A stretch of 64,000 bases of DNA from Paucisalibacillus algeriensis (lineage in GTDB: Bacteria > Bacillota > Bacilli > Bacillales > Amphibacillaceae), in the NCBI RefSeq assembly GCF_000577245.1, contig NZ_CBYO010000014.1, positions 62,001 to 126,000 of the forward strand. Reading direction: 5' to 3'. The notes below the pieces were generated by a model, which saw only the letters and a list, made by a program, of their open reading frames with translations, searched no databases and was not told where the DNA came from. Positions 9,896-18,573 of this stretch are shown here, piece by piece (position 1 is the stretch's first letter; the number at the start of each line of letters is the position of its first letter). The translations under genes were made by a program, and so were the position numbers.

Positions 9896-10168
9896 TTATT
9901 TTACGCTGTCCTTAAGGGCTTTACCTGGTTTGAAAGCAGGAACTTTACTTGCAGGGATTTCGATTTCTTCCCCAGTTTGTGGGTTACGACCTTTACGTGC
10001 AGAACGTTCACGTACTTCGAAGTTACCGAAACCGATTAATTGTACTTTTTCACCATTTTTAAGTGAATCCATGACAGCTTCGAAAACTGCATCAACAGCT
10101 TTTGTAGCATCTTTTTTAGAAAGTTCGCTTTTTTCAGCAACAGCATTTACTAAATCTGTTTTATTCAT
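9896..10168 (-). CDS. hbs: DNA-binding protein HU
   Basis: HU is the abundant nucleoid protein that bends and compacts DNA as a dimer. The 90-residue protein shows the full family pattern: [18 protein letters not shown], the [20 protein letters not shown] beta-arm motif and the C-terminal [18 protein letters not shown] three codons upstream overlaps the GGAGGAGGTG ribosome binding site; the ATG at 10168 is spaced correctly and gives the usual length. A terminator follows, so hbs is probably transcribed alone from a promoter in the gene-free region upstream. Confidence 0.98.
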   Translation of the reverse strand: MNKTDLVNAVAEKSELSKKDATKAVDAVFEAVMDSLKNGEKVQLIGFGNFEVRERSARKGRNPQTGEEIEIPASKVPAFKPGKALKDSVK

Positions 10169-10524
10169 GACATTCACCTCCTCCCAAAATAAAAAATAGG
10201 GTCACATTGGTACAAACATTCTCTCTCATCATTTGTTAACCAATTTACCAACTTTTATACTCGAATGCCCCTATAATCAATAGTGACAAGGCTAATATTA
10301 AACGAGATTCCTTTAAAATTCAACAAAAAGTTACTATTTTTTCATATTTTATGCGATTTTTCCCTTATAACGGCTAAAACACTACCATTTTATGGTAAGA
10401 AATGAGTTTCTCGTACAAAAGCCTTCTACATAGCTATTCGATACTTTTATCAATTTTCCTTCTTAAATTTTTAAATTCAAGAAGGAAAATGCTGTTTTCG
10501 TAAAGTCTGCTCCTTTTATCTTCT

Positions 10525-10761
10525 CTATTGATAGAAAATGTGCGGTAACTACTCAATTTTTTAGTGTAGTGCTATGATACACCACTCCGGCAGAATACTC
10601 CTCTTTCACTTCCAGTACAGGGGCTGCATCTGCTCGAAAATACCTCGCAGTGCGTAAGCGTGAGGAGGCTCACCAGCCCCCCGCGGAAAGCGGAGTATAT
10701 TTCCGTAGCGGGTACGTTGCTGTAACAAAACTCTCAAATACCGCGCAGTTTCTATCAATAG
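10525..10761. repeat. stem-loop repeat with terminal inverted repeats (copy 1)
   Basis: The 10169-10822 gap has no gene. It holds a 237-base element whose two ends are 23-base inverted repeats at 10525-10547 and 10739-10761, matching at 21 of 23 positions and starting CTATTGATAGAAA. The interior contains GC-rich sequence, including CCGCGGAAAGCGGAGTAT at 10681-10698, which recurs exactly at 28076-28093 and with one change, in inverse orientation, at 27796-27813. No transposase or obvious target duplication was seen. The layout resembles a miniature inverted-repeat element or a structured RNA. Confidence 0.8.
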
Positions 10762-10783
10762 TGTAATTAGTAACACATAACGA

Positions 10784-10823
10784 CCAAAAAAATAAACAGC
10801 AGCTGTTTAGCTGCTGTTTATTT
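10784..10823 (-). terminator. Rho-independent terminator of spoIVA
   Basis: A perfect 15-base inverted repeat (arms 10790-10804 and 10809-10823) with a 4-base loop overlaps the spoIVA stop codon and is followed on the minus strand by TTTTTTT. Confidence 0.9.
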
Positions 10824-12301
10824 TATAAAATTATCGCTATTAATCCACCAGAGCCTTCGTTGATAATTCTCTCTAGTGTTTCTTTAAGCTTATAGCGAGC
10901 GTTCTCAGGCATTAGAGAAATCTTTGCTTGAATTCCTTCCCTCACTATAGAGCTCAGTGATCTACCAAATATGTCAGATTCCCATATAGATAATGGGTCT
11001 TCTTCAAAATCTTGCATTAAGTATCTCACTAATTCTTCACTTTGTTTCTCTGTACCAATTATTGGAGCAAATTCCGACTCTACCTCTACTTTAATCATAT
11101 GGATAGAAGGAGCAACAGCTTTTAGTCTTACACCGAATCTAGATCCTTGTCGGATAATTTCAGGTTCTTCTAGTTCCATATCCTCCAAGGTTGGGGCTGC
11201 AATACCATATCCTGTTTGCTTTACCATTTGCAAGGCACTTGCAACTTGATCATATTGCCTCTTTGCATAAGAAAAGTCTTGCATTAGTTCTAGTAAGTGA
11301 TCCTTCCCTCTTATTTCTACCCCTACTATTTCCTTTAAAACTTGATCATAAAGGTAGTCCGGTGCATGTAGATCAATTTCTGCAATACCCTCTCCCATTT
11401 CCATACCAGCAAGATTTGCCTTGTCAATATAATCATAGTCTGTAAAGTTTCCTACGATAGTATCTACATCACGTAATCTTTTAATATCCTTGACTGTTGA
11501 CTGAATAGCTTCTTGATAGCTTTCTTTCAACCAATGGTTATCATTAAGTACCATTACCCAGCTTGGTAGATTAACATTAACTTCTAATACCGGAAATTCA
11601 TAAAGTGCTTCACGTAAAACGTTATATACATCATGCTCTGTCATGGATTCCACACTCATTGCTAATACAGGGATATCATATTGTTCCGATAGATCTTGTC
11701 TTAGCATTTCGGTTTCCTTACTTGTAGGATGTACGGAGTTCACAACCATGATGAACGGTTTACCAACTTCCTTTAGTTCTTCGATAACCTTGGCCTCAGC
11801 TTCAATATAATCTCCTCTAGCAATGTCACCAAAAGATCCATCCGTTGTAACGACCACACCAATTGTAGAATGTTCCTGTATTACTTTTCTTGTACCGATT
11901 TCTGCGGCATCATGAAATGGGATTGGTTCCTCATACCAAGGGGTGTTAATCATTCTTGGTCCGTTCTCATCTTCAAATCCTTTTGCACCTTCAACGGCAT
12001 ACCCTACACAGTCCACTAATCTAATATTGACATCCAAACCTTCATCAACTTTTACATTTACTGCTTGATTAGGTATAAACTTAGGTTCAGTTGTCATAAT
12101 AGTTTTGCCTGCTGCACTTTGAGGTAGTTCATCTTGTGCTCTTACTCTTTCACTTTCTTCTTCAATGTTTGGAAGCACAACTAATTCCATAAATTTTTTT
12201 ATGAATGTTGATTTTCCTGTCCGAACAGCTCCCACAATCCCTAGGTATATATCGCCGTTCGTACGTTTAGAAATATCTTTAAAAATATCTACCTTTTTCA
12301 A
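10823..12301 (-). CDS. spoIVA: stage IV sporulation protein A (coat morphogenetic ATPase)
   Basis: SpoIVA polymerises on the outer forespore membrane after ATP hydrolysis and anchors the spore coat and cortex. The 492-residue length equals that of B. subtilis. The Walker A motif GAVRTGKST is at about 24-32, with MTTEPKFIPN and the DCVGY switch-like region further on; the C-terminus is the hydrophobic GGLIAIIL membrane-anchoring tail. A GGGAGGGG site precedes the ATG. A likely mother-cell SigE promoter is upstream at 12362-12391. It lies between hbs and yphF, the B. subtilis order. Confidence 0.98.
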   Translation of the reverse strand: MKKVDIFKDISKRTNGDIYLGIVGAVRTGKSTFIKKFMELVVLPNIEEESERVRAQDELPQSAAGKTIMTTEPKFIPNQAVNVKVDEGLDVNIRLVDCVGYAVEGAKGFEDENGPRMINTPWYEEPIPFHDAAEIGTRKVIQEHSTIGVVVTTDGSFGDIARGDYIEAEAKVIEELKEVGKPFIMVVNSVHPTSKETEMLRQDLSEQYDIPVLAMSVESMTEHDVYNVLREALYEFPVLEVNVNLPSWVMVLNDNHWLKESYQEAIQSTVKDIKRLRDVDTIVGNFTDYDYIDKANLAGMEMGEGIAEIDLHAPDYLYDQVLKEIVGVEIRGKDHLLELMQDFSYAKRQYDQVASALQMVKQTGYGIAAPTLEDMELEEPEIIRQGSRFGVRLKAVAPSIHMIKVEVESEFAPIIGTEKQSEELVRYLMQDFEEDPLSIWESDIFGRSLSSIVREGIQAKISLMPENARYKLKETLERIINEGSGGLIAIIL

Positions 12302-12361
12302 ACGATCCCCTCCCGATCACAACAATATTAAATGAACAAACTACGAATAATTGACACTACA

Positions 12362-12391
12362 ATTCTATGATGTTGTCCTATCAAATTATGA
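12362..12391 (-). promoter_or_regulatory. putative SigE promoter for spoIVA
   Basis: On the minus strand TCATAAT (12385-12391) and CATAGAAT (12362-12369) are separated by 15 bases, close to the mother-cell SigE consensus of GHATANT and CATACAAT. It lies 61 bases before the spoIVA start, and spoIVA is SigE-dependent in B. subtilis. The assignment rests on pattern matching only. Confidence 0.5.
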
Positions 12392-12475
12392 CTTAATATA
12401 TGCAAAAGAATTAAAATAAATGATTATTTCAATTTTCGTAGTTCGGTATTTTTTAATCACCCCTACTAAAGCAAT

Positions 12476-12509
12476 AAAAAACCCCTGCAACAAATATATG
12501 CTGCAAGGG
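12476..12509 (-). terminator. Rho-independent terminator after yphF
   Basis: CCCTTGCAGC and GTTGCAGGGG form a stem with an AT-rich loop, followed by TTTTTTATT on the minus strand, 16 bases beyond the yphF stop. Confidence 0.82.
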
Positions 12510-12524
12510 AATAATTATGAAAAT

Positions 12525-13244
12525 TTATTCAACCAAAAAGACAGGTTCATTATCTTTAATTGTAATCGGTAATGAATACGCTGGTAAGAATGGTGTATGT
12601 TCCGCTAACAGATAACGGATATCATCACCTTCTTTAAAGCTATGATCATATTCTTTTAATGCATTGTTTAAATCAATTCGGTAGTCCACATAGATACTAC
12701 CTTTTGAATCCATTACAATTGGAAGTAATGCATCTGAATAGGGACTTTCTACGACTGGTGGGGAATCTAAACCTATTTTTTCATAATCTACGGTGAAAAC
12801 ATCGGTCCCCACCTTTTCACCATATGGAGGATATAGATTTTTGTCACGATAGGTATTAATTCTTAATAGAACACTTCTAAGCTCATCAGTAATCCGCAAA
12901 TCAATTATTTTCACCTGTGGATTTGTCTCGGGATTAAGAATAGCATACTGATAGATTCCCCCATTTTCATAAGCATTTCCTGGAATCTCGGTTAGACTAC
13001 CCTGTTCTTTCAAAAGATTAAAATCAATTAAATACTTTTCAAAGATAGGCGTCTCATTTGGCTTCGTACGAATTGGTAATAGACCACTAGTACGTTCTTG
13101 ATAATCTTCTATAGCAGACTGCACCATATCAAGTTGTGCTTGATTAGGAGTCTGATTCTTCTTGAGTTCACTACTAGGATATGCACATCCGCTCAACAAA
13201 AGCAATAAACTGGTAATTGCAATTAATATATATGTATGCCTCAT
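12525..13244 (-). CDS. yphF: YphF-type lipoprotein
   Basis: The 239-residue protein has a lipoprotein signal peptide: a hydrophobic stretch at about 5-18 followed by the lipobox LLSGC, with the lipidated cysteine near residue 20. It should therefore be anchored on the outer face of the membrane. The mature part has no motif I can assign. Its identity comes from length and position between yphE and spoIVA, matching B. subtilis yphF. A role in sporulation is only suggested by its neighbours. Confidence 0.82.
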   Translation of the reverse strand: MRHTYILIAITSLLLLLSGCAYPSSELKKNQTPNQAQLDMVQSAIEDYQERTSGLLPIRTKPNETPIFEKYLIDFNLLKEQGSLTEIPGNAYENGGIYQYAILNPETNPQVKIIDLRITDELRSVLLRINTYRDKNLYPPYGEKVGTDVFTVDYEKIGLDSPPVVESPYSDALLPIVMDSKGSIYVDYRIDLNNALKEYDHSFKEGDDIRYLLAEHTPFLPAYSLPITIKDNEPVFLVE

Positions 13245-13263
13245 GCATTAAACCTCCATTAGC

Positions 13264-13461
13264 CTATATAGTTGGTCCACTGAATACGATATAAAGTATA
13301 ATAATGCCTCCCAAAAATAAGCTAACATATGCTAATAACGAAACAATTATAGAAAAGAACCCCTTTAGCTTATGTCTGCTTAATAAAATAAGACCAATTG
13401 CTAGTATCAATAACCCCATTCCAGCAAGAGAGATCCACATTTTAAGCATTGATTCTGACAT
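13264..13461 (-). CDS. yphE: small two-helix membrane protein YphE (DUF2768)
   Basis: A 65-residue protein with two hydrophobic segments (about residues 7-24 and 37-60) separated by the basic turn SRHKLKG. The open frame extends 13 codons upstream, but the ATG at 13461 has the AGAGGTG ribosome site and matches the family length. It is immediately upstream of yphF, as in B. subtilis. Its function is unknown. Confidence 0.8.
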   Translation of the reverse strand: MSESMLKMWISLAGMGLLILAIGLILLSRHKLKGFFSIIVSLLAYVSLFLGGIIILYIVFSGPTI

Positions 13462-13620
13462 TTCTTCACCTCTAAATCTACTTGTCCATTTATTCTGCAT
13501 CCGTTATTATATCATACAGATGCGAAATGAGCATTTAAAATAGGGTTCATAGAATTTTTTATATTTTTGATTTATATCCTTGCCCAAGGAGAAGGAACGG
13601 TTAATTCTTAACAACCAAAC

Positions 13621-13659
13621 AAAAAAATCCAGGATGAAGAGGGGCCTTCCTCACCCTGG
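13621..13659 (-). terminator. Rho-independent terminator downstream of spoVIF
   Basis: A 12-base stem beginning CCAGGGTGAGGA pairs with TCTTCATCCTGG through two G-U pairs, followed by ATTTTTTTG on the minus strand. It lies about 100 bases beyond the spoVIF stop and ends that transcript before yphE. Confidence 0.8.
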
Positions 13660-13761
13660 TTTGACTAAATAATACCCACGCAGACTCTATCTATGAATGC
13701 TTGTGCGTTTTATTTTATGCGAGTAGACACGAGGTTGTATCCTCACCTGCCCAGCCTGAAG

Positions 13762-14022
13762 TTATTTTTTAAATAACTGATTCAGCGAGTTAAGATCTGT
13801 TGGGACTTTATTTCCGGTAATGGACTTAACTAATTTGTCTTCTTTCTCCTTAGAAAGAGGTTTATTAGCCATCTTCGCCAATTGCCTAACCAACCTTCGA
13901 ACGGTTTTCTCATCCGAAAAATTGGCATTTTTTACTGAATCAGCAACTTTATATATTTCGCTAGGACTAATACCAGCACCTTGCTGAATTTTGTCAAATG
14001 GATTATTACTTTTATTGCTCAC
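13762..14022 (-). CDS. spoVIF: stage VI sporulation protein F family
   Basis: An 86-residue soluble protein with the pattern VADSVKNANFSDEKTVRRLV and NKPLSKEKEDKLVKSI, which I recognise as the SpoVIF (YjcC) family; in B. subtilis that protein is needed for late coat assembly. The start is a GTG at 14022 preceded by AAGGAGG. It lies between gpsA and yphE, where B. subtilis 168 has no such gene, so either it has moved or it is a second family member. No other feature is visible. Confidence 0.72.
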   Translation of the reverse strand: MSNKSNNPFDKIQQGAGISPSEIYKVADSVKNANFSDEKTVRRLVRQLAKMANKPLSKEKEDKLVKSITGNKVPTDLNSLNQLFKK

Positions 14023-14085
14023 ACGCTCGCCTCCTTGCTGCTATATTACTTCAACATAGTATATGCAAGGATTATTTGCTTTGTG

Positions 14086-15123
14086 TTAGCGAGTATACCT
14101 GTTCTTTAATAATGAAGCTAAATCATCCATTTCCTCCCGTTTATCACGGTTCATCAACCGCTCCACTACCTCTTTTGGCTTTTTGTTATGATGAACAATA
14201 TCATAAATTCCAGTTGTAATAGGCATGTCTATATTTTGTTCTTTTGCAAATTGGTAAGCCGCTTCCGCTGTACGTACTCCTTCCACAACCATCCCCATTT
14301 GCTCAAGTACATCATCTAAATCTCTACCTTTGCCTAAAAGATTACCAGCTCGCCAGTTACGACTATGAACACTTGTACACGTCACAATCAGGTCCCCAAC
14401 ACCTGGTAAACCAAGGAAACTTAAAGGATTTGCACCTAGAAAGGTTCCAAGTCTTGTGATTTCAGCTAATCCTCTAGTAATAAGAGCAGCCTTAGCATTG
14501 TCACCAAAACCAAGACCATCTGAAATGCCAGCTCCTAAGGCAATAATATTTTTCAATGCACCACCAAGTTCAATACCAATCACATCATTACTTGTGTACA
14601 CGCGAAAAACCTCATTAATGAACAAGTCTTGTGACTCTTTACCATTCTTATCATTGATAGATGCAACGGTAACAGTAGTTGGTTGTCTTTGTGCAACTTC
14701 CTCGGCATGGCTTGGTCCAGAAAGAACTACAATATCCTCATAGTCAACATTTACTAATTCTTCATCAATCATTTGCGATACTCGTTTTAAAGTTCCAGGC
14801 TCAATGCCTTTTGTTGCATGTATAATAATCGGATTGTGTTTAAGAATTCCACTCAAATCTCGACATACATCTCGAATTGCCTTAGTTGGCACTACAAGCA
14901 GAATAAAATCAACATCTTGAATGGCTTTTTCCATTTCATAAAAAGCTTTTATTTTATCAGGTATCATAATTTCTAAATAATGTTCATTTTTATGAGTTGA
15001 ATTGATCGTGTCCGCCTGTTCCTTGCGATGTGTCCACAGGCGAACATCATGTCCATTATCAGCTAATACGATACTTAATGCAGTTCCCCAACTTCCCGCA
15101 CCTAAAACAGCTACTTTTTTCAA
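14086..15123 (-). CDS. gpsA: glycerol-3-phosphate dehydrogenase [NAD(P)+]
   Basis: GpsA reduces dihydroxyacetone phosphate to sn-glycerol-3-phosphate for phospholipid synthesis. The 345-residue protein begins with the nucleotide-binding VLGAGSWGTALSIVLADNGH fold (residues 6-25). The catalytic lysine lies in LGGALKNIIALGAGISDGLG. The C-terminal domain contains VEGVRTAEAA. It is 12 bases downstream of der, matching the B. subtilis der-gpsA pair. Confidence 0.97.
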   Translation of the reverse strand: MKKVAVLGAGSWGTALSIVLADNGHDVRLWTHRKEQADTINSTHKNEHYLEIMIPDKIKAFYEMEKAIQDVDFILLVVPTKAIRDVCRDLSGILKHNPIIIHATKGIEPGTLKRVSQMIDEELVNVDYEDIVVLSGPSHAEEVAQRQPTTVTVASINDKNGKESQDLFINEVFRVYTSNDVIGIELGGALKNIIALGAGISDGLGFGDNAKAALITRGLAEITRLGTFLGANPLSFLGLPGVGDLIVTCTSVHSRNWRAGNLLGKGRDLDDVLEQMGMVVEGVRTAEAAYQFAKEQNIDMPITTGIYDIVHHNKKPKEVVERLMNRDKREEMDDLASLLKNRYTR

Positions 15124-15135
15124 AATGTACTCCCC

Positions 15136-16446
15136 CTAAGTTCGTTTACGTGCAATTATTTTTATCGGTGTTCCTTCAAACTCAAACGCATCTCTTATTT
15201 TGTTTTCAAGAAAACGTTTATATGAAAAGTGCATCAATTCCGGATCATTGACAAAGATAACAAATGCTGGTGGCTTAACAGCAACTTGTGTTGCATATAA
15301 CACCTTTAATCTTTGTCCTTTTACTGTTGGAGTAGGATTCATAGCGATAGCATCCATTATTACATCATTCAGCACGTTGGTAGCTATTCGCTTTGAATGA
15401 TTTTCACTAGCAATTTTCACCATTGGAAGTAATGTATGTAAACGTTTTTTTGTTACTGCAGATAAGAAAACGACCGGAGCATAATCTAAAAATTGAAAAT
15501 GCGCTCGTATTTTTTCTTCATATTCTTTCATTGTCTTTTCATCTGTTTCAACTGTATCCCATTTATTAACCACAATGACAATTCCACGTCCAGCATCATG
15601 AGCATATCCGGCAATTTTTTTATCCTGTTCTCTTATTCCCGTATCTGCGTCAATCAAAACCAAAACAACATCTGAACGTTCAATTGCTCTTAGAGCACGG
15701 AGCACACTATATTTTTCTGTGGATTCATACACCTTCCCACGTTTTCGCATTCCGGCAGTATCAATAATGACATAATCCTGATCATCTTTATGTAATTTAG
15801 TATCAATTGCATCACGTGTAGTTCCTTCTATATCACTCACAATAACACGTTCCTCATTTAATAAAGCATTCACCAAAGATGATTTTCCAACATTTGGTCT
15901 ACCAATTAAACTGAAATAAATAGTGTCCTCATCTTTTTCTTCTTGTACCAGTTTTGGAAAATGGCCTACCACTTCATCTAATAAATCTCCAAGGCCCAGT
16001 CCGTGTGCACCTGAGATTGGGAAAGGTTCTCCAAAACCTAGAGAATAGTATTCATAGATCTCGTCTCGCATTTCTGGGTTATCAACCTTGTTTACAGCGA
16101 GTACAATTGGTTTATTAGATTTAAATAAAAGCTTTGCTACCTCTTCATCAGCACCGGTTATACCTTCTTTTGCATTCACAATAAAAACAATAACATCTGC
16201 TTCATCAATTGCTATTTCTGCTTGCTGACGCATTTGAATTAGTAGTGGCTCATCTCCAATTTCAATACCACCAGTATCAATTAGGTCAAATTTAGTATTA
16301 AGCCATTCCGCTTGTGAATAAATGCGGTCTCTGGTTACACCAGGAATATCTTCAACAATCGAAATTCTTTCTCCAACAAGTCTATTAAAAATGGTAGATT
16401 TACCTACATTTGGTCGGCCAACTATGGCAACAACAGCTTTCCTCAT
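15136..16446 (-). CDS. der: ribosome biogenesis GTPase Der (EngA)
   Basis: Der is an essential tandem GTPase for 50S subunit maturation. With the start at 16446 it has 436 residues, the B. subtilis length. The first G domain has GRPNVGKST at 10-18 and [11 protein letters not shown]; the second repeats GRPNVGKSS near 184 with [11 protein letters not shown] and NKWD. A KH-like domain closes the protein. The frame also opens four codons earlier, but that ATG overlaps the GAGAGG ribosome site. It sits directly upstream of gpsA. Confidence 0.98.
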   Translation of the reverse strand: MRKAVVAIVGRPNVGKSTIFNRLVGERISIVEDIPGVTRDRIYSQAEWLNTKFDLIDTGGIEIGDEPLLIQMRQQAEIAIDEADVIVFIVNAKEGITGADEEVAKLLFKSNKPIVLAVNKVDNPEMRDEIYEYYSLGFGEPFPISGAHGLGLGDLLDEVVGHFPKLVQEEKDEDTIYFSLIGRPNVGKSSLVNALLNEERVIVSDIEGTTRDAIDTKLHKDDQDYVIIDTAGMRKRGKVYESTEKYSVLRALRAIERSDVVLVLIDADTGIREQDKKIAGYAHDAGRGIVIVVNKWDTVETDEKTMKEYEEKIRAHFQFLDYAPVVFLSAVTKKRLHTLLPMVKIASENHSKRIATNVLNDVIMDAIAMNPTPTVKGQRLKVLYATQVAVKPPAFVIFVNDPELMHFSYKRFLENKIRDAFEFEGTPIKIIARKRT

Positions 16447-16677
16447 CGAAAGGAACATCCTCTCTTATTTCATTTGTAACTTCTTTAAAAGAAGTGTTAT
16501 TAAATTATGATGTAGCCCTGGATGATTCGAATACATGGCTATTCGTTGATAATCGTCCTATTTTTGAATAATTATAAGGGCATTCAGGTCGCAAGTTCGA
16601 TTAGAACGCTAACATAACATCTTCGACAACTTAATAACTTTATCTATTCTAGCAAAAGATACCAATCTTAACAATTA

Positions 16678-16863
16678 TTAATGTTTTACGATGATAAATA
16701 ATTCATCACTTAATGCATGTGCAATACCGTCAATAATTGCCTCCAAATTTGCTGCGGTTTTTTGTAATTCGTCAAAATCCTTGCAAATAAAAATTGGCGC
16801 ACCACCAGACACCGTTTCCCTATTCGTTGTAATTATTGCTAGAACCGCTTTTTCTATTACCAT
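16678..16863 (-). CDS. small partner protein of the YIEGIA membrane protein
   Basis: A 61-residue protein, starting at the ATG at 16863 after a GGGAGGT site and only one base beyond the end of the upstream gene. It begins MVIEKAVLAIITTNRE and contains a GGAPIFIC turn. It matches what I recall as the family named capping complex subunit for YIEGIA, always found next to a YIEGIA-domain gene, as here. It has no signal peptide or membrane segment. Its molecular role is not established; a soluble subunit bound to the membrane partner is inferred. The longer frame that overlaps the upstream gene is not the real gene. Confidence 0.75.
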   Translation of the reverse strand: MVIEKAVLAIITTNRETVSGGAPIFICKDFDELQKTAANLEAIIDGIAHALSDELFIIVKH

Positions 16864-16864
16864 A

Positions 16865-17755
16865 TTAGTTGACCTCCCTATTACGGCTATTCGATTTAGA
16901 AGGCATTCGGATTGCCGTTTCCAATACAGGAACTGCCCCGATAATATTAATTGCTTTTTCTCTATCTCTGATTTGAGGTAATATAAATACCCCAATCCTT
17001 CCATCATCTAAATCTCGCTTTATAAGCGGAACTAATGCGGGAGTTCCCGAATCTCGGAAAACTCCTAATGAAACCGATACATCATGTAATATTGCTTGTC
17101 TCTGTCCCAAATGAGCAATTGTATTAACCACATTTATATTTTTTGGGGTCAATACAAATCCCATCCCGTATTTTAATATTTCTTCTTGTCTCTCCGGAAG
17201 TCCAATATTCATAATATAAATGTTGTCTACATATAACCCAGCCCCATCAAAATGTGGAGGGGAATATTCAATTTCAACAAGATCCTTAATAGTACTACCA
17301 CTCTGTAGTACCTTACTGATAATTAAACAAATGATTGCTCCAACAAAAGCAATGTAAACATTCCAAATCAAATAAAATAATGTTCCTACAAAAGCAGTTA
17401 GGATAACTAAATAATTTCTACTCTCGAAGGATATCGCTATTCCCTCAATATATGCCTTTCCTCTTGACACAAGTTCGTAATCATCGATTTCTGATAACGT
17501 ATTTCGCTCCATATTCCTTACCTCTCTGAACTGCGTAGCCGCAACGGTCAAAAATGTTACTGCTGTAAAGTTCATCTCCATAATTGCTGGAACGGCTACA
17601 GCACCCAGGGAAGCGGCAATGAATCCTAATGCTACATGTATAATCTTACCATGTAAATATGTGGGATATTGTCTATAATCTGTCCGTAGCATAATCATCC
17701 TAGCGATTGTACCTACTACCACACCAAATACTATCGGCATTGTATATTCATTCAT
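16865..17755 (-). CDS. seaA: YIEGIA-domain membrane protein, YphB/SeaA-like
   Basis: The 296-residue integral membrane protein has hydrophobic segments near residues 5-22, 38-58, 64-75, 112-130 and 132-145, followed by a soluble C-terminal part. The family signature YIEGIA is at 102-107. It lies between yphA and the small partner gene ahead of der, where B. subtilis carries yphB (seaA), implicated in spore envelope assembly. No catalytic motif is visible. Sporulation expression is expected from the family but no promoter was assigned. Confidence 0.8.
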   Translation of the reverse strand: MNEYTMPIVFGVVVGTIARMIMLRTDYRQYPTYLHGKIIHVALGFIAASLGAVAVPAIMEMNFTAVTFLTVAATQFREVRNMERNTLSEIDDYELVSRGKAYIEGIAISFESRNYLVILTAFVGTLFYLIWNVYIAFVGAIICLIISKVLQSGSTIKDLVEIEYSPPHFDGAGLYVDNIYIMNIGLPERQEEILKYGMGFVLTPKNINVVNTIAHLGQRQAILHDVSVSLGVFRDSGTPALVPLIKRDLDDGRIGVFILPQIRDREKAINIIGAVPVLETAIRMPSKSNSRNREVN

Positions 17756-17888
17756 TTAGACACCTCATATGTTGTACTATTTTTTGCTAGTAAAACTCAA
17801 CATTTCTCTTATTTAACCCAATCTTTATTAATTCTTATATGTAGTAAAACAATACTAACCGTTGACGAATTTACTTATTGCTAGAACC

Positions 17889-18470
17889 TTATACTTTACT
17901 GACATTAAAAGACAGTAGTAGTTTGTCTTTCACTTTTCGTAATAATTCTATAGAAATCAATAAAAAAAGAGTTATACATAGCATATCTAAAAAATTATGA
18001 TCTCCTATTGTGTGCGTAATGGAATAATTAGATAGCAATAGGTTATATAAAAATTCTCCGCTACATAAGCCAATAATGCTAATGGTTATTCTATTAATAA
18101 AATGTTTGTTCACCATCATCGTTAATATGACACAAATCATAGGGATGATTATTAATCTCGGCATAAAAATCCATACTGGGGCGTTTGCCTCCCATATTAA
18201 CAAACTCGTAAAACCAACCATAATCGTAATTGTAGAGAATATTTGTAATCCTTTTTGACTTAATTTAGCAAGCAGCACAAAACCTCCTAATACAATGAAT
18301 AAATAGGATATTGAAAACTCATAACCATCAATCGAAATATATAGATTGGAAACAATTAATGTTAATAAAATCCATATCGCTAAAACCGTTCTTGCTTTGT
18401 CCCTTGGTAATAAAAATGTAACCATTACCCATAGGAGCCAACAAATCCAATAAAAATATATTCCTACCAT
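17889..18470 (-). CDS. yphA: polytopic membrane protein YphA
   Basis: A 193-residue protein composed almost entirely of hydrophobic stretches, about six predicted membrane helices separated by short charged turns, ending in a basic tail (LRKVKDKLLLSFNVSKV). I find no motif. Length, topology and position between rpsA and yphB match B. subtilis YphA, whose function is unknown. Confidence 0.75.
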   Translation of the reverse strand: MVGIYFYWICWLLWVMVTFLLPRDKARTVLAIWILLTLIVSNLYISIDGYEFSISYLFIVLGGFVLLAKLSQKGLQIFSTITIMVGFTSLLIWEANAPVWIFMPRLIIIPMICVILTMMVNKHFINRITISIIGLCSGEFLYNLLLSNYSITHTIGDHNFLDMLCITLFLLISIELLRKVKDKLLLSFNVSKV

Positions 18471-18521
18471 TTATGCTCACCCACCATCTTTTATTATTGC
18501 TTTGATATAGCTTTTTTAAAC

Positions 18522-18556
18522 AAAAAAAACCCCTCTCTTTGTCAGAAAGGAGTTTT
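18522..18556 (-). terminator. Rho-independent terminator after rpsA
   Basis: AAAACTCC and GGGGTTTT arms with an imperfect stem are followed on the minus strand by TTTTTTTG, 18 bases past the rpsA stop. Confidence 0.75.
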
Positions 18557-18573
18557 AAGAATATGACCTAATC

